Shown: positions 51,353 to 60,269 of the stretch, in pieces | Layout: each line of letters opens with the position of its first letter | Numbering within the stretch: the first letter of the stretch is position 1 | NCBI GenBank assembly: GCA_900545515.1 | Contig: UQZA01000005.1 | Span: 1 to 64,000 of the forward strand | Reading direction: 5' to 3' | From: an uncultured Eubacteriales bacterium | GTDB taxonomy: Bacteria > Bacillota > Clostridia > Oscillospirales > Oscillospiraceae | Length of the DNA stretch: 64,000 nucleotides | Translations under genes and position numbers: made by a program | Notes under the pieces: model-generated | Database searches by the model: none | The model's input: the letters and a program-made list of their open reading frames with translations, nothing else | What the model was told of the DNA's origin: nothing

Positions 51353-52004
51353 AGACCATCAGCCTCCGTTCCACTCGCTTCACCAGTCTGGACAGGACCA
51401 CATTCATCAGGAAATAGATCGCGCCCACAATGGCCAGGGGCTGCAACGCCAAAAAAGTGGCCGCCTGTACCGTCTTATAGCTGGTCATGAGCTCTCCCAC
51501 AAAGAATACCGACGCCAGAGACGTCTCCTTCACCATTTGAATAAACTGGTTTCCCAGGGCCGGTAAAATGTTTCTCACCGCCTGGGGCAAGATCACCCGC
51601 GCCAGCACATGGGCCTCCGACAGTCCAACGCTTCGGGCTGCTTCCCACTGCCCGGCATCCACCGCGCCGACCCCGGCCCGGATGATCTCTGCAATATAAG
51701 ACGAGCTGTTTACCACCAAAGCGATGAGAATGCACGCAAAATCAGACAGCGCAACCGGAAACAGCTTTGGCAAACCGATCCAAAAGAAATACAGCTGGAG
51801 CAAAATCGGTGTGCCCCTCAGAATCTCGGTATACGTCTGGGCCAGTGCATGGGCTGGGCGAAACCGGCTCATTTGCAACAGCGCTACCAGGATCCCCAAA
51901 GCCGTTCCCAACGCCACAGTGGCTGCCGCCAGATACAAGGTCCCTCCCAGGCCCTTTAAAAATTCTCCTCCGTAGCTCCCCAGGAGCTTCCATATCTTTT
52001 CCAT
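51345..52004 (-). CDS. Polar amino acid ABC transporter permease (HisM/GlnP type)
   Basis: A 219-residue permease with about five helices and the motifs YTEILRGTPILLQLYFFW and QWEAARSVGLSEAHVLARVILPQA (EAA loop). ATG at 52004 follows GGAGTAG in the end of the binding protein gene; the longer frame to 52112 lies inside that gene. Confidence 0.94.
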   Translation of the reverse strand: MEKIWKLLGSYGGEFLKGLGGTLYLAAATVALGTALGILVALLQMSRFRPAHALAQTYTEILRGTPILLQLYFFWIGLPKLFPVALSDFACILIALVVNSSSYIAEIIRAGVGAVDAGQWEAARSVGLSEAHVLARVILPQAVRNILPALGNQFIQMVKETSLASVFFVGELMTSYKTVQAATFLALQPLAIVGAIYFLMNVVLSRLVKRVERRLMVYG

Positions 52005-52014
52005 ACCGCCGTCT

Positions 52015-52875
52015 CTACTCCAATCCCAGGCTTTCTGCATATTCCACCGCCGACTGATACCAGGCCTCCAACTGGCCTGCCTCTTGCAGCTCGTCAATGC
52101 AGCCGTTGACAAATTCGGTCAGGCTGTCCGCTCCCACCGGCATCCCCACACGGGTACCCTGCATGTCCGCATTCACCGGAAATGCAAAATCCGGTATTGC
52201 CAGGCCGCCATTGGCCTCTGCATACAGCTTCGCGGAACCGGTGCTGCAAATGCACACATCCGCCTTTCCCTCCGCAACCATCAGGTAGCCGTCTGTCATA
52301 GAACTCACCAGCTTAAATTCCCGGCAGCTCCCCACCTGCTCCCGGTACAGCGCCTCCTGCACCGAGCCGCTCTGGGTCACCACCACGGCGTCCTTCAGGG
52401 AATCTATGGAATCATACCGATTCTCTTCCCCTTGCCTCACCAGGAAGCCATAGTCGGCTTCTCCGAAATAATAGCCCTTGGACAGATTCATATTTTCCCC
52501 ACGCTCCGGAGAATAGGCCAGAGCAGATATGGCCATATCGTATTTCCCCTCTGACATCCCCGCCAGCAATGCCGAAAATTCCAGAGGGACAATCCGCAGC
52601 TCCACACCCAGCTTTTGCGCCATGTATCTGGCCAGCTCCATGTCCATGCCCACGTACTGTGCATCCCCGGTTTTAGAGGGATCGATGAACTCAAAGGGAG
52701 CAAAATACGGCTCCGTACAGACCTCTATGTAGCCCCGCTCCTGTATCGCCTGCAGCCTGTCTTCCTTATGGTGCCGGGATGCTGCACACGCTGTGCAACA
52801 AAGGGTCAGGCACAAGCAGAGGAAAACAGATACGCCTCTGCGCAGGGGAAACGGGATGCGGGTCAAAATGTTCAT
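52015..52875 (-). CDS. Amino acid ABC transporter substrate-binding lipoprotein
   Basis: A 286-residue family 3 solute-binding protein: lipoprotein-type signal with several cysteines (26-30), then the start of the binding fold RGYIEVCTEPYFAPFEFID, YVGMDMELARYMAQKLGVEL and VVTQSGSVQEALYREQ. It sits outside the membrane and defines ligand choice. GGAG precedes the ATG. First gene of the operon. Confidence 0.93.
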   Translation of the reverse strand: MNILTRIPFPLRRGVSVFLCLCLTLCCTACAASRHHKEDRLQAIQERGYIEVCTEPYFAPFEFIDPSKTGDAQYVGMDMELARYMAQKLGVELRIVPLEFSALLAGMSEGKYDMAISALAYSPERGENMNLSKGYYFGEADYGFLVRQGEENRYDSIDSLKDAVVVTQSGSVQEALYREQVGSCREFKLVSSMTDGYLMVAEGKADVCICSTGSAKLYAEANGGLAIPDFAFPVNADMQGTRVGMPVGADSLTEFVNGCIDELQEAGQLEAWYQSAVEYAESLGLE

Positions 52876-52930
52876 GATGGTTTGCTCCTTTTCTTTACTT
52901 CGTTAGTCAGCTAATTCAAGCTGCACAAAC

Positions 52931-52959
52931 ATCATACCATTTGTCCGGGAATCTGTCAA
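52931..52959 (-). promoter_or_regulatory. Promoter of the amino acid ABC-amidohydrolase operon
   Basis: Perfect TTGACA, 17 bp, TATGAT on the minus strand, about 55 nt before the binding protein start. The rest of the 52876-53206 gap holds only this and the phoU terminator. Confidence 0.85.
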
Positions 52960-53090
52960 TACTTCTGCCAGAAAATTGGATAATTTGTGAAATCGCAACA
53001 GATGAAGGCATCTTGCTACCGCGAAAATATGGTAGTTATGTACAGTATTGGCGGCGCTGCAGACGCCGCCCTTTTGCTACCAGACAAACG

Positions 53091-53158
53091 AAAAAAACGC
53101 TCCCCACCGTGCAGAAGCTTGCATCATCAGAGATTGCAAGTCCGCACGATGGGGAGCA
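53091..53158 (-). terminator. Terminator of the pst-phoU operon
   Basis: Minus-strand GCTCCCCATCGTGC pairs with GCACGGTGGGGAGC (one mismatch), an inner CTTGCA/TGCAAG pairing extends it, and TTTTTTT follows. It begins about 49 nt after the phoU stop. Confidence 0.9.
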
Positions 53159-53206
53159 CAAGATGACCTTCCGCACCAGCATAAATGGTCCGGGACGGTC
53201 TATGAT

Positions 53207-53851
53207 TCAGGTTTCGTGCCGTCCCGTGATAGAAAATAAAACCCATTCGGCAATATTTGTGGCGTGATCAGCAATGCGTTCCAGGTATTTGGCAATCATC
53301 AGCAGATCCAGGTAATATTCTCCCTGGGTGCTGTCCTTGGCAATGAAGTCAATGAGCCGCGTTTTGGTCACCACGAACAGTTGATCCACCACGTCATCAT
53401 CGCCGATGACCTTCCGGGCCAGGGCCTGGTCCCGCTCCACAAAGCTCCGGACGGCCTCCTTCACCATAGAGATGGCGGCAGTGGCCATGGTGTGCAGGGT
53501 TTCATTGGTCTGCTCGTGCCGCCCCTGGATGAACTGGGCAATCTCCGCAATGTCCGTAGCCTGATCCCCAATGCGTTCCATGTCGGAGATCATTTTCAGG
53601 GCGGAGGAGATGGTCCGCAGATCCCGGGCCACCGGCTGCTGTTGCAAAAGCAGCTTCAGGCACAGATGCTCAATGGACCGCTCCATTTCATCAATTTTGC
53701 TGTCGTCTGCTATGGCGGCCTTTGCCATGTCCCCGTCGCCCTTGGTGGCCGCATCCACTGCTGCAGCGATCGCAGTCTCGCACAGGCCCCCCATGGTAAT
53801 GAGATCCGCGTGCAGCTGTTCCAGCTGCTGGTCAAAGCGATTGCGCATCAT
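53207..53851 (-). CDS. phoU: Phosphate transport regulator PhoU
   Basis: A 214-residue protein with two PhoU three-helix repeats (first about 10-105, second about 115-210), each with an E/D-rich metal-binding motif (MERIGDQATDIAEIAQ; LERIADHATNIAEWV). It couples the Pst transporter to the phosphate signalling kinase. Start overlaps the pstB stop (ATGA). Last gene of the pst operon. Confidence 0.96.
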   Translation of the reverse strand: MMRNRFDQQLEQLHADLITMGGLCETAIAAAVDAATKGDGDMAKAAIADDSKIDEMERSIEHLCLKLLLQQQPVARDLRTISSALKMISDMERIGDQATDIAEIAQFIQGRHEQTNETLHTMATAAISMVKEAVRSFVERDQALARKVIGDDDVVDQLFVVTKTRLIDFIAKDSTQGEYYLDLLMIAKYLERIADHATNIAEWVLFSITGRHET

Positions 53852-54630
53852 CCAAACCTCCCTGTGATGTAGTCTTCGGTTCGTTTATCCCGAGGCATAG
53901 AGAACAGGGACTCCGTAGCCCCAAACTCCACCATCTCCCCCAGAAGGAAGAAAGCGGTACGGTCGGAAATCCGGACCGCCTGCTGCATATTGTGGGTGAC
54001 AATCACAATGGTGAACTGTTTTTTCAGCTCTGCCGCCAGGTCCTCAATTTTGGCTGTAGAGATGGGGTCCAGAGCAGATGTAGGCTCATCCATCAGCAGC
54101 ACCTCCGGCTCCACCGCCAATGCTCGGGCAATGCACAGCCGCTGCTGCTGACCGCCGGAAAGCCCCAGTGCGCTTTTTTTCAACCGGTCCTTCAGCTCCT
54201 CCCAAATGGCAGCCTGGCGCAAGGACCGCTCCACGATCTCGTCCAGCATGGCCTTTTTCCGCACGCCGTGGGTCCTAGGACCGTAGGCGATGTTGTCATA
54301 GACGCTCATAGGAAAGGGATTGGGCTTCTGGAACACCATCCCCACCCGGCGGCGCAGCGCATTCACATTGACGCTCCCGTAAACGTCCTCCCCATCCAGG
54401 AGCACCTGCCCCTCAATGCGGCAGCCCTCCACCAGGTCATTCATCCGGTTCAAGGTCTTCAGCAGGGTGGATTTTCCACAGCCGGAGGGCCCAATGAAGG
54501 CCGTAATTTCCTTTTCCGGCATGGAGATGCTCACATGCTTCAGGGCCTGAAAATCACCGTAAAACAGGTTCAAGTCCTTGACTTCCATCTTTGCCCGCCC
54601 CAGGGGGCGGTTATTTACAGTTTGTTCCAT
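53848..54630 (-). CDS. pstB: Phosphate ABC transporter ATP-binding protein PstB
   Basis: A 260-residue ATPase: Walker A GPSGCGKS (47-54), PstB motif NLFYGDFQALK, signature LSGGQQQR, Walker B VLLMDEPTSALDPIS. ATG at 54630 is 7 nt after GGAGG, better placed than the ATG two codons upstream. Confidence 0.97.
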   Translation of the reverse strand: MEQTVNNRPLGRAKMEVKDLNLFYGDFQALKHVSISMPEKEITAFIGPSGCGKSTLLKTLNRMNDLVEGCRIEGQVLLDGEDVYGSVNVNALRRRVGMVFQKPNPFPMSVYDNIAYGPRTHGVRKKAMLDEIVERSLRQAAIWEELKDRLKKSALGLSGGQQQRLCIARALAVEPEVLLMDEPTSALDPISTAKIEDLAAELKKQFTIVIVTHNMQQAVRISDRTAFFLLGEMVEFGATESLFSMPRDKRTEDYITGRFG

Positions 54631-54649
54631 GTTCATTCCTCCCTGGTCT

Positions 54650-55600
54650 TCATGCTTCGCCCTTCCCCCGGGTCAGCCGTTTCGCCGCCAGGGCAGACAG
54701 GGCATTGATGCCAATGACCAGAACCAGCAGCACCACTGCCGTGGCGCGGGCCTGGTCCACATACAGTCCCTCCGTCATCAGGTTATACATGTGGACCGAC
54801 AGGGTCCGGGTGGACTGGAATAAGGGCGCAAACAAATCCTTCCAAAAAGCGCCGGTCTTTCCAATGGCCAGATTGGCCGTGCCGGAGCCGGAGGTAAAGA
54901 TCAGGGCGGCGCTCTCTCCCACAATCCGTCCCACGCCTAAAATCACACCGGCCAAAATCCCGGGCATAGCCGAAGGCAGGATAACCCGGAAAACCGTCCG
55001 CAGCCGCCCCGCGCCCAAGCCAAAGGACCCCTCCCGGAAGGAATCCGGCACAGACAAAAGGGCCTCCTCCGTGGTCCGCAAAATGAGGGGCAAAATCATA
55101 ATGGCCAGGGTCATGGAACCGGCCAGCATGGAAAAGCTCCAATGACAGGCAACATTGAAAAATACATAGCCGAACAGCCCATAAACAATGGAGGGAATCC
55201 CGGAAAGGGTCTCGGCGGTCAGACGGACCAGCTTTACCAGCTTGTTGTCCCGTTTGGCATACTCCGCCAGGTAAATGGCTGCACAGACGCCAATGGGTAC
55301 CGCCACCAGGAGGGTGAGCAGCGTCATGCAGACGGTGTTGACCAGGGCCGGCATCATAGACTGGTTTTGGGTGGTGTATTTCCAGGCAAACAGGTCCCAG
55401 CTTAAATGGGGTACGCCGGTCACCAAAATATATCCAATCAAGATGACCACGGTCAGCACCGCCAGAGCCGCCGCCAGCCGCACCAGGGCTGTCAAAATCC
55501 AGGAAATCACATACTGCTGCCTGGAGGAAGCCATGATTTCCGCCGCCGTCCGCTTCCTCTTTTCAGAAAGATCCGGGTTTTTCTCCGACATGGCCTTCAT
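54650..55600 (-). CDS. pstA: Phosphate ABC transporter permease PstA
   Basis: A 316-residue permease with about six helices and the PstA motifs GVCAAIYLAEYAK, TLSGIPSIVYGLFGY and ATEEALLSVPDS..-type EAA loop. Start at 55600 overlaps the pstC stop as ATGA and has GGAGGG at 8-9 nt. Confidence 0.95.
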   Translation of the reverse strand: MKAMSEKNPDLSEKRKRTAAEIMASSRQQYVISWILTALVRLAAALAVLTVVILIGYILVTGVPHLSWDLFAWKYTTQNQSMMPALVNTVCMTLLTLLVAVPIGVCAAIYLAEYAKRDNKLVKLVRLTAETLSGIPSIVYGLFGYVFFNVACHWSFSMLAGSMTLAIMILPLILRTTEEALLSVPDSFREGSFGLGAGRLRTVFRVILPSAMPGILAGVILGVGRIVGESAALIFTSGSGTANLAIGKTGAFWKDLFAPLFQSTRTLSVHMYNLMTEGLYVDQARATAVVLLVLVIGINALSALAAKRLTRGKGEA

Positions 55601-56469
55601 CTCTGATCCCTCCGTTTCAAAAGTGAGAAGCAAGTGTTGATGATGAGGATAAATACAAACAGCACCACACCCGTAGCAATCAGGGCCCGGCGGTGGAGCC
55701 CGGAGGCGTAGCCCATCTCCAAAACCACGTTGGCCGTCATGGTCCGCAGACCTTCCAGAAGGCCCCTGGGCATAATGGGCTGGTTACCGGCAATCATAAT
55801 GACCGCCATGGTCTCCCCAATGGCCCGGCCCACGCCCAAAATGACGCCGGACATCACGCCGGAGGTCGCCGCAGGCAGCTGGGCAAAGAACACACTCCGC
55901 TCATGGGTGGCGCCCAGGGCCAGGGAGCCTTCATAATAGCTCTCCGGCACCGCCCGAATGGAGGTCTCCGCCACTCCAATGATGGTGGGCAAAATCATCA
56001 TTCCCAGCAGCAGGGACGCCGTCAGCAGACCCTTGCCAGAGGAGCCGGTGAGCTTCTGCACCATGGGCACGATCACCACCAGCCCAAAGAAACCATATAC
56101 AATGGAAGGAATTCCAGCCATCAGGTCCACTGCAGGTTTTACCACCCGGTACAGCCCCTTGGGGCAAAAGCGGGCCAGATAGACGGCCGTTAAGAGGCCG
56201 ATGGGCACCCCAATGAGGATGGCGCCGGCTGTGACATAAATGCTACCCACAATCATGGGAAAAATGCCGTAGAGGTCCTTAGAAGGCTTCCAAACCTTCC
56301 CGAAGAAGTTCCCCAAGCCAATCTCCCCTATGGTGGGAATGCCGTTGCCCAACAAGTACGCGCATATGAGCGCCACCGCCGCAATGGACACGCAGGCGGT
56401 CAGCAGGAACACCACGTGCATGACCTGCTCCTTGTTGAAAACGGACAGCAATCTGGATCGTTGACGCAT
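55597..56469 (-). CDS. pstC: Phosphate ABC transporter permease PstC
   Basis: A 290-residue permease with six helices, GLLTAVYLARFCPK, DLMAGIPSIVYGFFGL and the EAA-type ETSIRAVPESYYEGSLALGAT. AAAGGA lies about 7 nt before the ATG. Operon gene between pstS and pstA. Confidence 0.95.
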   Translation of the reverse strand: MRQRSRLLSVFNKEQVMHVVFLLTACVSIAAVALICAYLLGNGIPTIGEIGLGNFFGKVWKPSKDLYGIFPMIVGSIYVTAGAILIGVPIGLLTAVYLARFCPKGLYRVVKPAVDLMAGIPSIVYGFFGLVVIVPMVQKLTGSSGKGLLTASLLLGMMILPTIIGVAETSIRAVPESYYEGSLALGATHERSVFFAQLPAATSGVMSGVILGVGRAIGETMAVIMIAGNQPIMPRGLLEGLRTMTANVVLEMGYASGLHRRALIATGVVLFVFILIINTCFSLLKRRDQR

Positions 56470-56533
56470 AACCTATCCTTTCTCGGCGCAAAACGCCCCG
56501 CCGCAAGTGACCGCGACGGGGCTGGTACGGATG

Positions 56534-57475
56534 TTAGCCCAGTTCGGACCAGTTGGTGGTGTTGCCCAGGAAGATGTTCCGGATCTGCTCTGTGGTGAGG
56601 CCGGTCACCGGGTTGGCCTCATTGACGATGACGGCAATGCCGTCCATGGCAATTTTCACCGGGGTCAGTCCTTCCGCCAGCTCTTCCTCTTTCAAGTCCC
56701 GGGAGCTCATGCCAATCTCGCAGGAGCCGTCCATGGTGGCGGTGATGCCCGCACCGGAGCCGGTCTGCTGCACATCAATGGTCACGCCGGAGTTGAGATT
56801 CATATAAGCTTCCGCCAGCTCCATCATCACGGGGCCCACAGAGGTGGAGCCATTGATGGACAGGTTCCCGGTCAGGCCGGAGGCGGTGTAAGCCTCAGCA
56901 TTTCCCTCCACGGCGATGTACTTCTCGCCCAGGATGGCTTGGCCGTCGGCGCTCAGAATGAACTTCACAAAGTCCTTTCCCAGGTCGGTAAGCTTCTCTT
57001 CCTTGTAGCAGATGTTGAAGGGGCGGGAGACGGTGTAAGAGCCGTTCTTCACATTTTCCACGGTTCCCTCGACACCGTCCACGGCCACAGCCTTCACGGT
57101 GCCGTCCAGGGAGCCCATGGAGATATAGCCAATGGCTGCCTGGTTACCGGCCACAGTCTGGGTGACCACGGCGGTGGAGTTGACCACCTCGGCAGTCTGC
57201 ACCGTAGCGTCCACCTCATCGGCGTCCACCACGCCCATAATCTCCACAAATGCCCCCCGGGTTCCGGAACCCTCCTCCCGGGAGATGACGGTAATGGGGG
57301 CGTTCAGCCCATTGGCTTCCGAGGCGCCCTCTGATCCTGTGGGGCTCGTCGCCTGGTTCACCGTGGGAGCGGTAGTGGGCGTCGTCTCTGTCTCCGTAGT
57401 AGAACAACCGGCCATCAGGCCCAAGGTCATGACCCCGGACAGTGCCAGGGCAGCAATTTTCTTGTAAATACGCAT
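56534..57475 (-). CDS. pstS: Phosphate-binding protein PstS, apparently circularly permuted
   Basis: A 313-residue lipoprotein (lipobox LMAGC, Cys24). All PstS landmarks are present but in rotated order. Normal PstS begins with the GSTSV loop, then GSG.GI, SSR, a DGIAVVVN strand and NIF.G...NW, followed by ISREEGSGTR and IGY. Here ISREEGSGTRGAF and IGYISMGSL come first (first third), and INGSTSVGP, SGAGI, MSSRD, DGIAVIVN and NIFLGNTTNWSELG close the protein. The break falls between NW.ELG and the ISRE strand. Gene order pstS-C-A-B-phoU supports phosphate binding. ATG at 57475 has AAAGGA at 7 nt; an ATG two codons earlier is possible. Confidence 0.9.
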   Translation of the reverse strand: MRIYKKIAALALSGVMTLGLMAGCSTTETETTPTTAPTVNQATSPTGSEGASEANGLNAPITVISREEGSGTRGAFVEIMGVVDADEVDATVQTAEVVNSTAVVTQTVAGNQAAIGYISMGSLDGTVKAVAVDGVEGTVENVKNGSYTVSRPFNICYKEEKLTDLGKDFVKFILSADGQAILGEKYIAVEGNAEAYTASGLTGNLSINGSTSVGPVMMELAEAYMNLNSGVTIDVQQTGSGAGITATMDGSCEIGMSSRDLKEEELAEGLTPVKIAMDGIAVIVNEANPVTGLTTEQIRNIFLGNTTNWSELG

Positions 57476-57477
57476 AT

Positions 57478-57801
57478 TCATTTCCTTTCTTTCTGGCAAG
57501 GGTAGTATTTCCCGATTTGCCTCTCGTTATCAGATTTCAGGGTACGGCCCCATTGTAAAACGCCCCGGTAAAATTCCCAAGCATGTTCCTGTAAAAGCTT
57601 CGTTAAATGCCCCTTTCCGGAGCCAAGCTCCCACCACATACAAAGGACCTGCCCTGTGGGGCAGGCAAATCGAGTGTGTTCCATGCGTCCTGTCTGTATC
57701 ATCAACGTGACACCGCATCCGGAAATTTCAATCTCGATTGCCCCACCACATGGCAGGTCCTGTTTTGATAAATGGATTCTTTGCCAGACCAAGGGCAGCA
57801 T
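57478..57801 (-). CDS. Possible 107-aa protein overlapping the start of pstS
   Basis: An open frame of 107 codons fills most of the gap between the ABC ATPase gene and pstS. The translation from about residue 20 looks protein-like (IEIEISGCGVTLMIQTGR, then helix-like LTKLLQEHAWEFYRGVLQWG). Its stop overlaps the first possible pstS ATG. No ribosome binding site fits the ATG at 57801, and no family is recognised. It could be a real short gene, a decayed gene, or chance. The gap shows no terminator and no clear promoter. Confidence 0.3.
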   Translation of the reverse strand: MLPLVWQRIHLSKQDLPCGGAIEIEISGCGVTLMIQTGRMEHTRFACPTGQVLCMWWELGSGKGHLTKLLQEHAWEFYRGVLQWGRTLKSDNERQIGKYYPCQKERK

Positions 57802-57816
57802 GCAAAGCCATCTGCC

Positions 57817-58467
57817 TCATTCCAAAACTGCCCGCTCCGTCATCACACCGGCGTCCATCTCATGCAGGGTATCGCAGAGGATGCGGGTGTCATCCGGGTT
57901 GTGGGAAGCAATCAGGATGGTCTTGCCCTGCTCCTTCAGCTTCAGAAACAGCTCCCGCATCTCCGCCACGCCGCCCTTGTCCAGGCCGTTCATGGGTTCA
58001 TCCAGAATCAGAAGCTCCGGGTCCTCCATCATGGCCTGGGCCAACCCCAGCCGCTGGCGCATGCCCAGGGAGTACTTTCCTACATGCTTTTTGCTGTCCG
58101 GGTCCAGGCCCACGGTGGCAATAGCCCACCGGATTCTCTCCCGGTCCACCTTGCCGGAGAGCTCCATGAGATAGCGCAAATTCTGATACCCGGAGCAGTT
58201 GGGCAGGAAGCCCGGCGTCTCAATTATGGCCCCCACCCCCTTAGGAACCCGCTTGCCGTCTCCCATGCGCTGCCCCAGAACCTCAATACTCCCCTCCGTC
58301 ACCGGAAACAGGCCGCAAATACACTTAAACAATACGGTTTTCCCCGAGCCGTTTCGTCCGATGATGCCGTGAATCTTCCCTGTTTCAAAGCAAGCCGTCA
58401 CGTGACTCACCGCCACAGTCTCCCGAAACCGCTTGGTCACATCCTGTATGACAATGGCATGTTCCAT
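57817..58467 (-). CDS. ABC transporter ATP-binding protein (ABC-2/bacteriocin-export type)
   Basis: A 216-residue ATPase: Walker A GRNGSGKT (37-44), signature YSLGMRQRLGLAQAM, Walker B LLILDEPMNGLD. The short length and LGMRQR form are typical of ABC-2 type systems for peptide export or resistance. ATG at 58467 has GGAG at 7 nt. Last of a run: lipoprotein, secreted protein, permease, permease, ATPase. Confidence 0.92.
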   Translation of the reverse strand: MEHAIVIQDVTKRFRETVAVSHVTACFETGKIHGIIGRNGSGKTVLFKCICGLFPVTEGSIEVLGQRMGDGKRVPKGVGAIIETPGFLPNCSGYQNLRYLMELSGKVDRERIRWAIATVGLDPDSKKHVGKYSLGMRQRLGLAQAMMEDPELLILDEPMNGLDKGGVAEMRELFLKLKEQGKTILIASHNPDDTRILCDTLHEMDAGVMTERAVLE

Positions 58468-58471
58468 TTCC

Positions 58472-59320
58472 TCACTCCTTCTCCGTCTCCAAATTGCACC
58501 GGTGAATGGTTCCCACAATCAGAATCCCCAGCAGGACGCTGAGCCCAACGGTCACCCCCACTGCAAAGCCATAGGAGGGTAGCCCCTGGTTGGGCTGGCC
58601 CATAAGGCTGAGGTTCAGCCACGACAAGGGCGATATCCACAGCAGCTTCCGGGCAGCATACGGCGTATTCGCCGTGATCACAACCAAAAACGGCAGCAGC
58701 GCAAAGCTGGTCACAACCGCAAGCCCAATTCCCTTCTTCAGCCACAGGTTGCATAAAATCATGATTTCTCCCAGTAGGAAGCTAACCCCCACCATCATGC
58801 CAAACACCCAGGCCGTAGCCGCCAGGGGCGCTACATTTCGCATACATTCATACTCCAGTCCCCACACCCCATACTCTGGTGAAATACCGGAGGCGGCTAC
58901 CGTAGTGAGGACCGGGCCCCAGTCCCATCCCCACTCCAGCCGAGGTAAAAGAAAGATCCAGGTCAGGACCCAGAGAAGCAGCGTAAACACCAGACAGGCA
59001 AGGAACAGATACAGCAGCTGCCCCGCCGCCCAGATTCGCTTACCCACCCGCTGGAGCACAAACTGCTGCTGGCGGCTGCGAAAGGGGGCGTCTGACAGCA
59101 GCAACACAAAGCCCAAATACACCGTGATAAAGGCCCCCGGTGTGCCAGGCAGGAGGGGGAAAATCCACGGCCGGATTGAGCGGTCCACATCCCGGCAGAA
59201 ATCCACATAACCATGGGTCACATACCACAGGTACAGGGCCATGTACAGAAAAATGGCCAGGTACTTGGGGTTGATCCGCCATTGGAGCAAATTCAGCTTA
59301 CAGCTGCGCAGCAGTTTCAT
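58472..59320 (-). CDS. ABC-2-type permease (paralogue of the right-edge gene)
   Basis: A 282-residue membrane protein with about six helices. The C-terminal motif SPLSWLNLSLMGQPNQGLPSY is shared with the partial gene at 63756 (SPVSWMDYSLMGHTNQNMPSY). ATG at 59320 follows GGAGG at 7 nt; its first codon overlaps the stop of the previous permease. Partner of the ATPase. Confidence 0.85.
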   Translation of the reverse strand: MKLLRSCKLNLLQWRINPKYLAIFLYMALYLWYVTHGYVDFCRDVDRSIRPWIFPLLPGTPGAFITVYLGFVLLLSDAPFRSRQQQFVLQRVGKRIWAAGQLLYLFLACLVFTLLLWVLTWIFLLPRLEWGWDWGPVLTTVAASGISPEYGVWGLEYECMRNVAPLAATAWVFGMMVGVSFLLGEIMILCNLWLKKGIGLAVVTSFALLPFLVVITANTPYAARKLLWISPLSWLNLSLMGQPNQGLPSYGFAVGVTVGLSVLLGILIVGTIHRCNLETEKE

Positions 59321-60147
59321 TCCCCAGCCTCCTTCCTCAGCCGCCACAGGAACAGCCTGGCGCACAGCGCCGTCAGCGTCAAAAGATACACCGCCGACCA
59401 CAGGAAGCTGAAGCTTGCGCTGCCTGCAATGGGCTGGTAGAAGAATACCGAATCGAGCCGGAACGCCGAAAGGCGGGGAATCAACAAGCTATGCAGCACC
59501 TGAGAGGTGTAAAACCCCAGCAGGGGGGCCAGCAGCGCCACATAGGAGTTGGAGAGAAAGGAGCTCACCGTCAGGGCAAACACCGCCGCCAGGGAGCCCG
59601 TCAGCCCCGCAATGGTAATCCGGACCAGGTAAAAGAGACCCACATGCCCCGCCGATGCAATGGCGTAGTACTGGTTGTTGTTCAGGGGATACCCAGGCAG
59701 TGTCTCCATACCCATGGCGTACAGGCCGGCTAAAAACAAAAACATGGCCGCCGCCACTGCCAGGAAAGCTGCCGCCCCCACGGAGAGGAGCTTGGCTAGG
59801 CCGTAGGCCCGAGCCCCCACCCGCTCCACCGCCTGAAGCTCAAACCCACTCTCCCGGTCCTGGAGGAAGCTCCAGGCATAGGGAAGAGCAGCAAGGGGCA
59901 GCAGCAAATCCGCCAAAACCTCTTGGTTGGATATTGCAAAATTAAACGCATATACAGCACTGCTTTTGGTCCACTCATTTGCGCTAAGCAGAGTGCCGGA
60001 ACAGTTGAAAAGCTGCCAGAGCAGCAGCAGTCCCACCGTCAGGAGAAACCGCCCAGACACCAGAGCCCGGCGGAGGTCCACCGTCAAGGCCCGACCCAGG
60101 GCCTTCACCGGCCCCACCCGGCAGCTGCCTTGGCTAACAAAAAACAC
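59317..60147 (-). CDS. ABC-2-type permease
   Basis: A 276-residue membrane protein with about six helices (starting LLTVGLLLLWQLFNCSG). GTG start at 60147 with AGGGTGG 7 nt upstream; a GTG ten or so codons in (VKALGRAL) is a less supported alternative. It overlaps the next permease by 4 nt, so the two likely form one heteromeric channel. Confidence 0.82.
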   Translation of the reverse strand: MFFVSQGSCRVGPVKALGRALTVDLRRALVSGRFLLTVGLLLLWQLFNCSGTLLSANEWTKSSAVYAFNFAISNQEVLADLLLPLAALPYAWSFLQDRESGFELQAVERVGARAYGLAKLLSVGAAAFLAVAAAMFLFLAGLYAMGMETLPGYPLNNNQYYAIASAGHVGLFYLVRITIAGLTGSLAAVFALTVSSFLSNSYVALLAPLLGFYTSQVLHSLLIPRLSAFRLDSVFFYQPIAGSASFSFLWSAVYLLTLTALCARLFLWRLRKEAGE

Positions 60148-60269
60148 ATGTTATCCACCCTCTTCCATCAGATCTCGTAGGGAACGGGTTTTGACCGTTC
60201 CGCCTCCCCGAAATTGGAACGGAAGCCCCTGGCCGGAGCCAGGGGCTATGAATTTGGCTTACGGAGTGC

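Noticed and set aside
57552..57575. PhoP-box-like TTTTAC direct repeats before pstS
   Set aside because: Only two imperfect copies spaced 13 bp apart, without a well-placed -10, and lying inside a possible coding frame.
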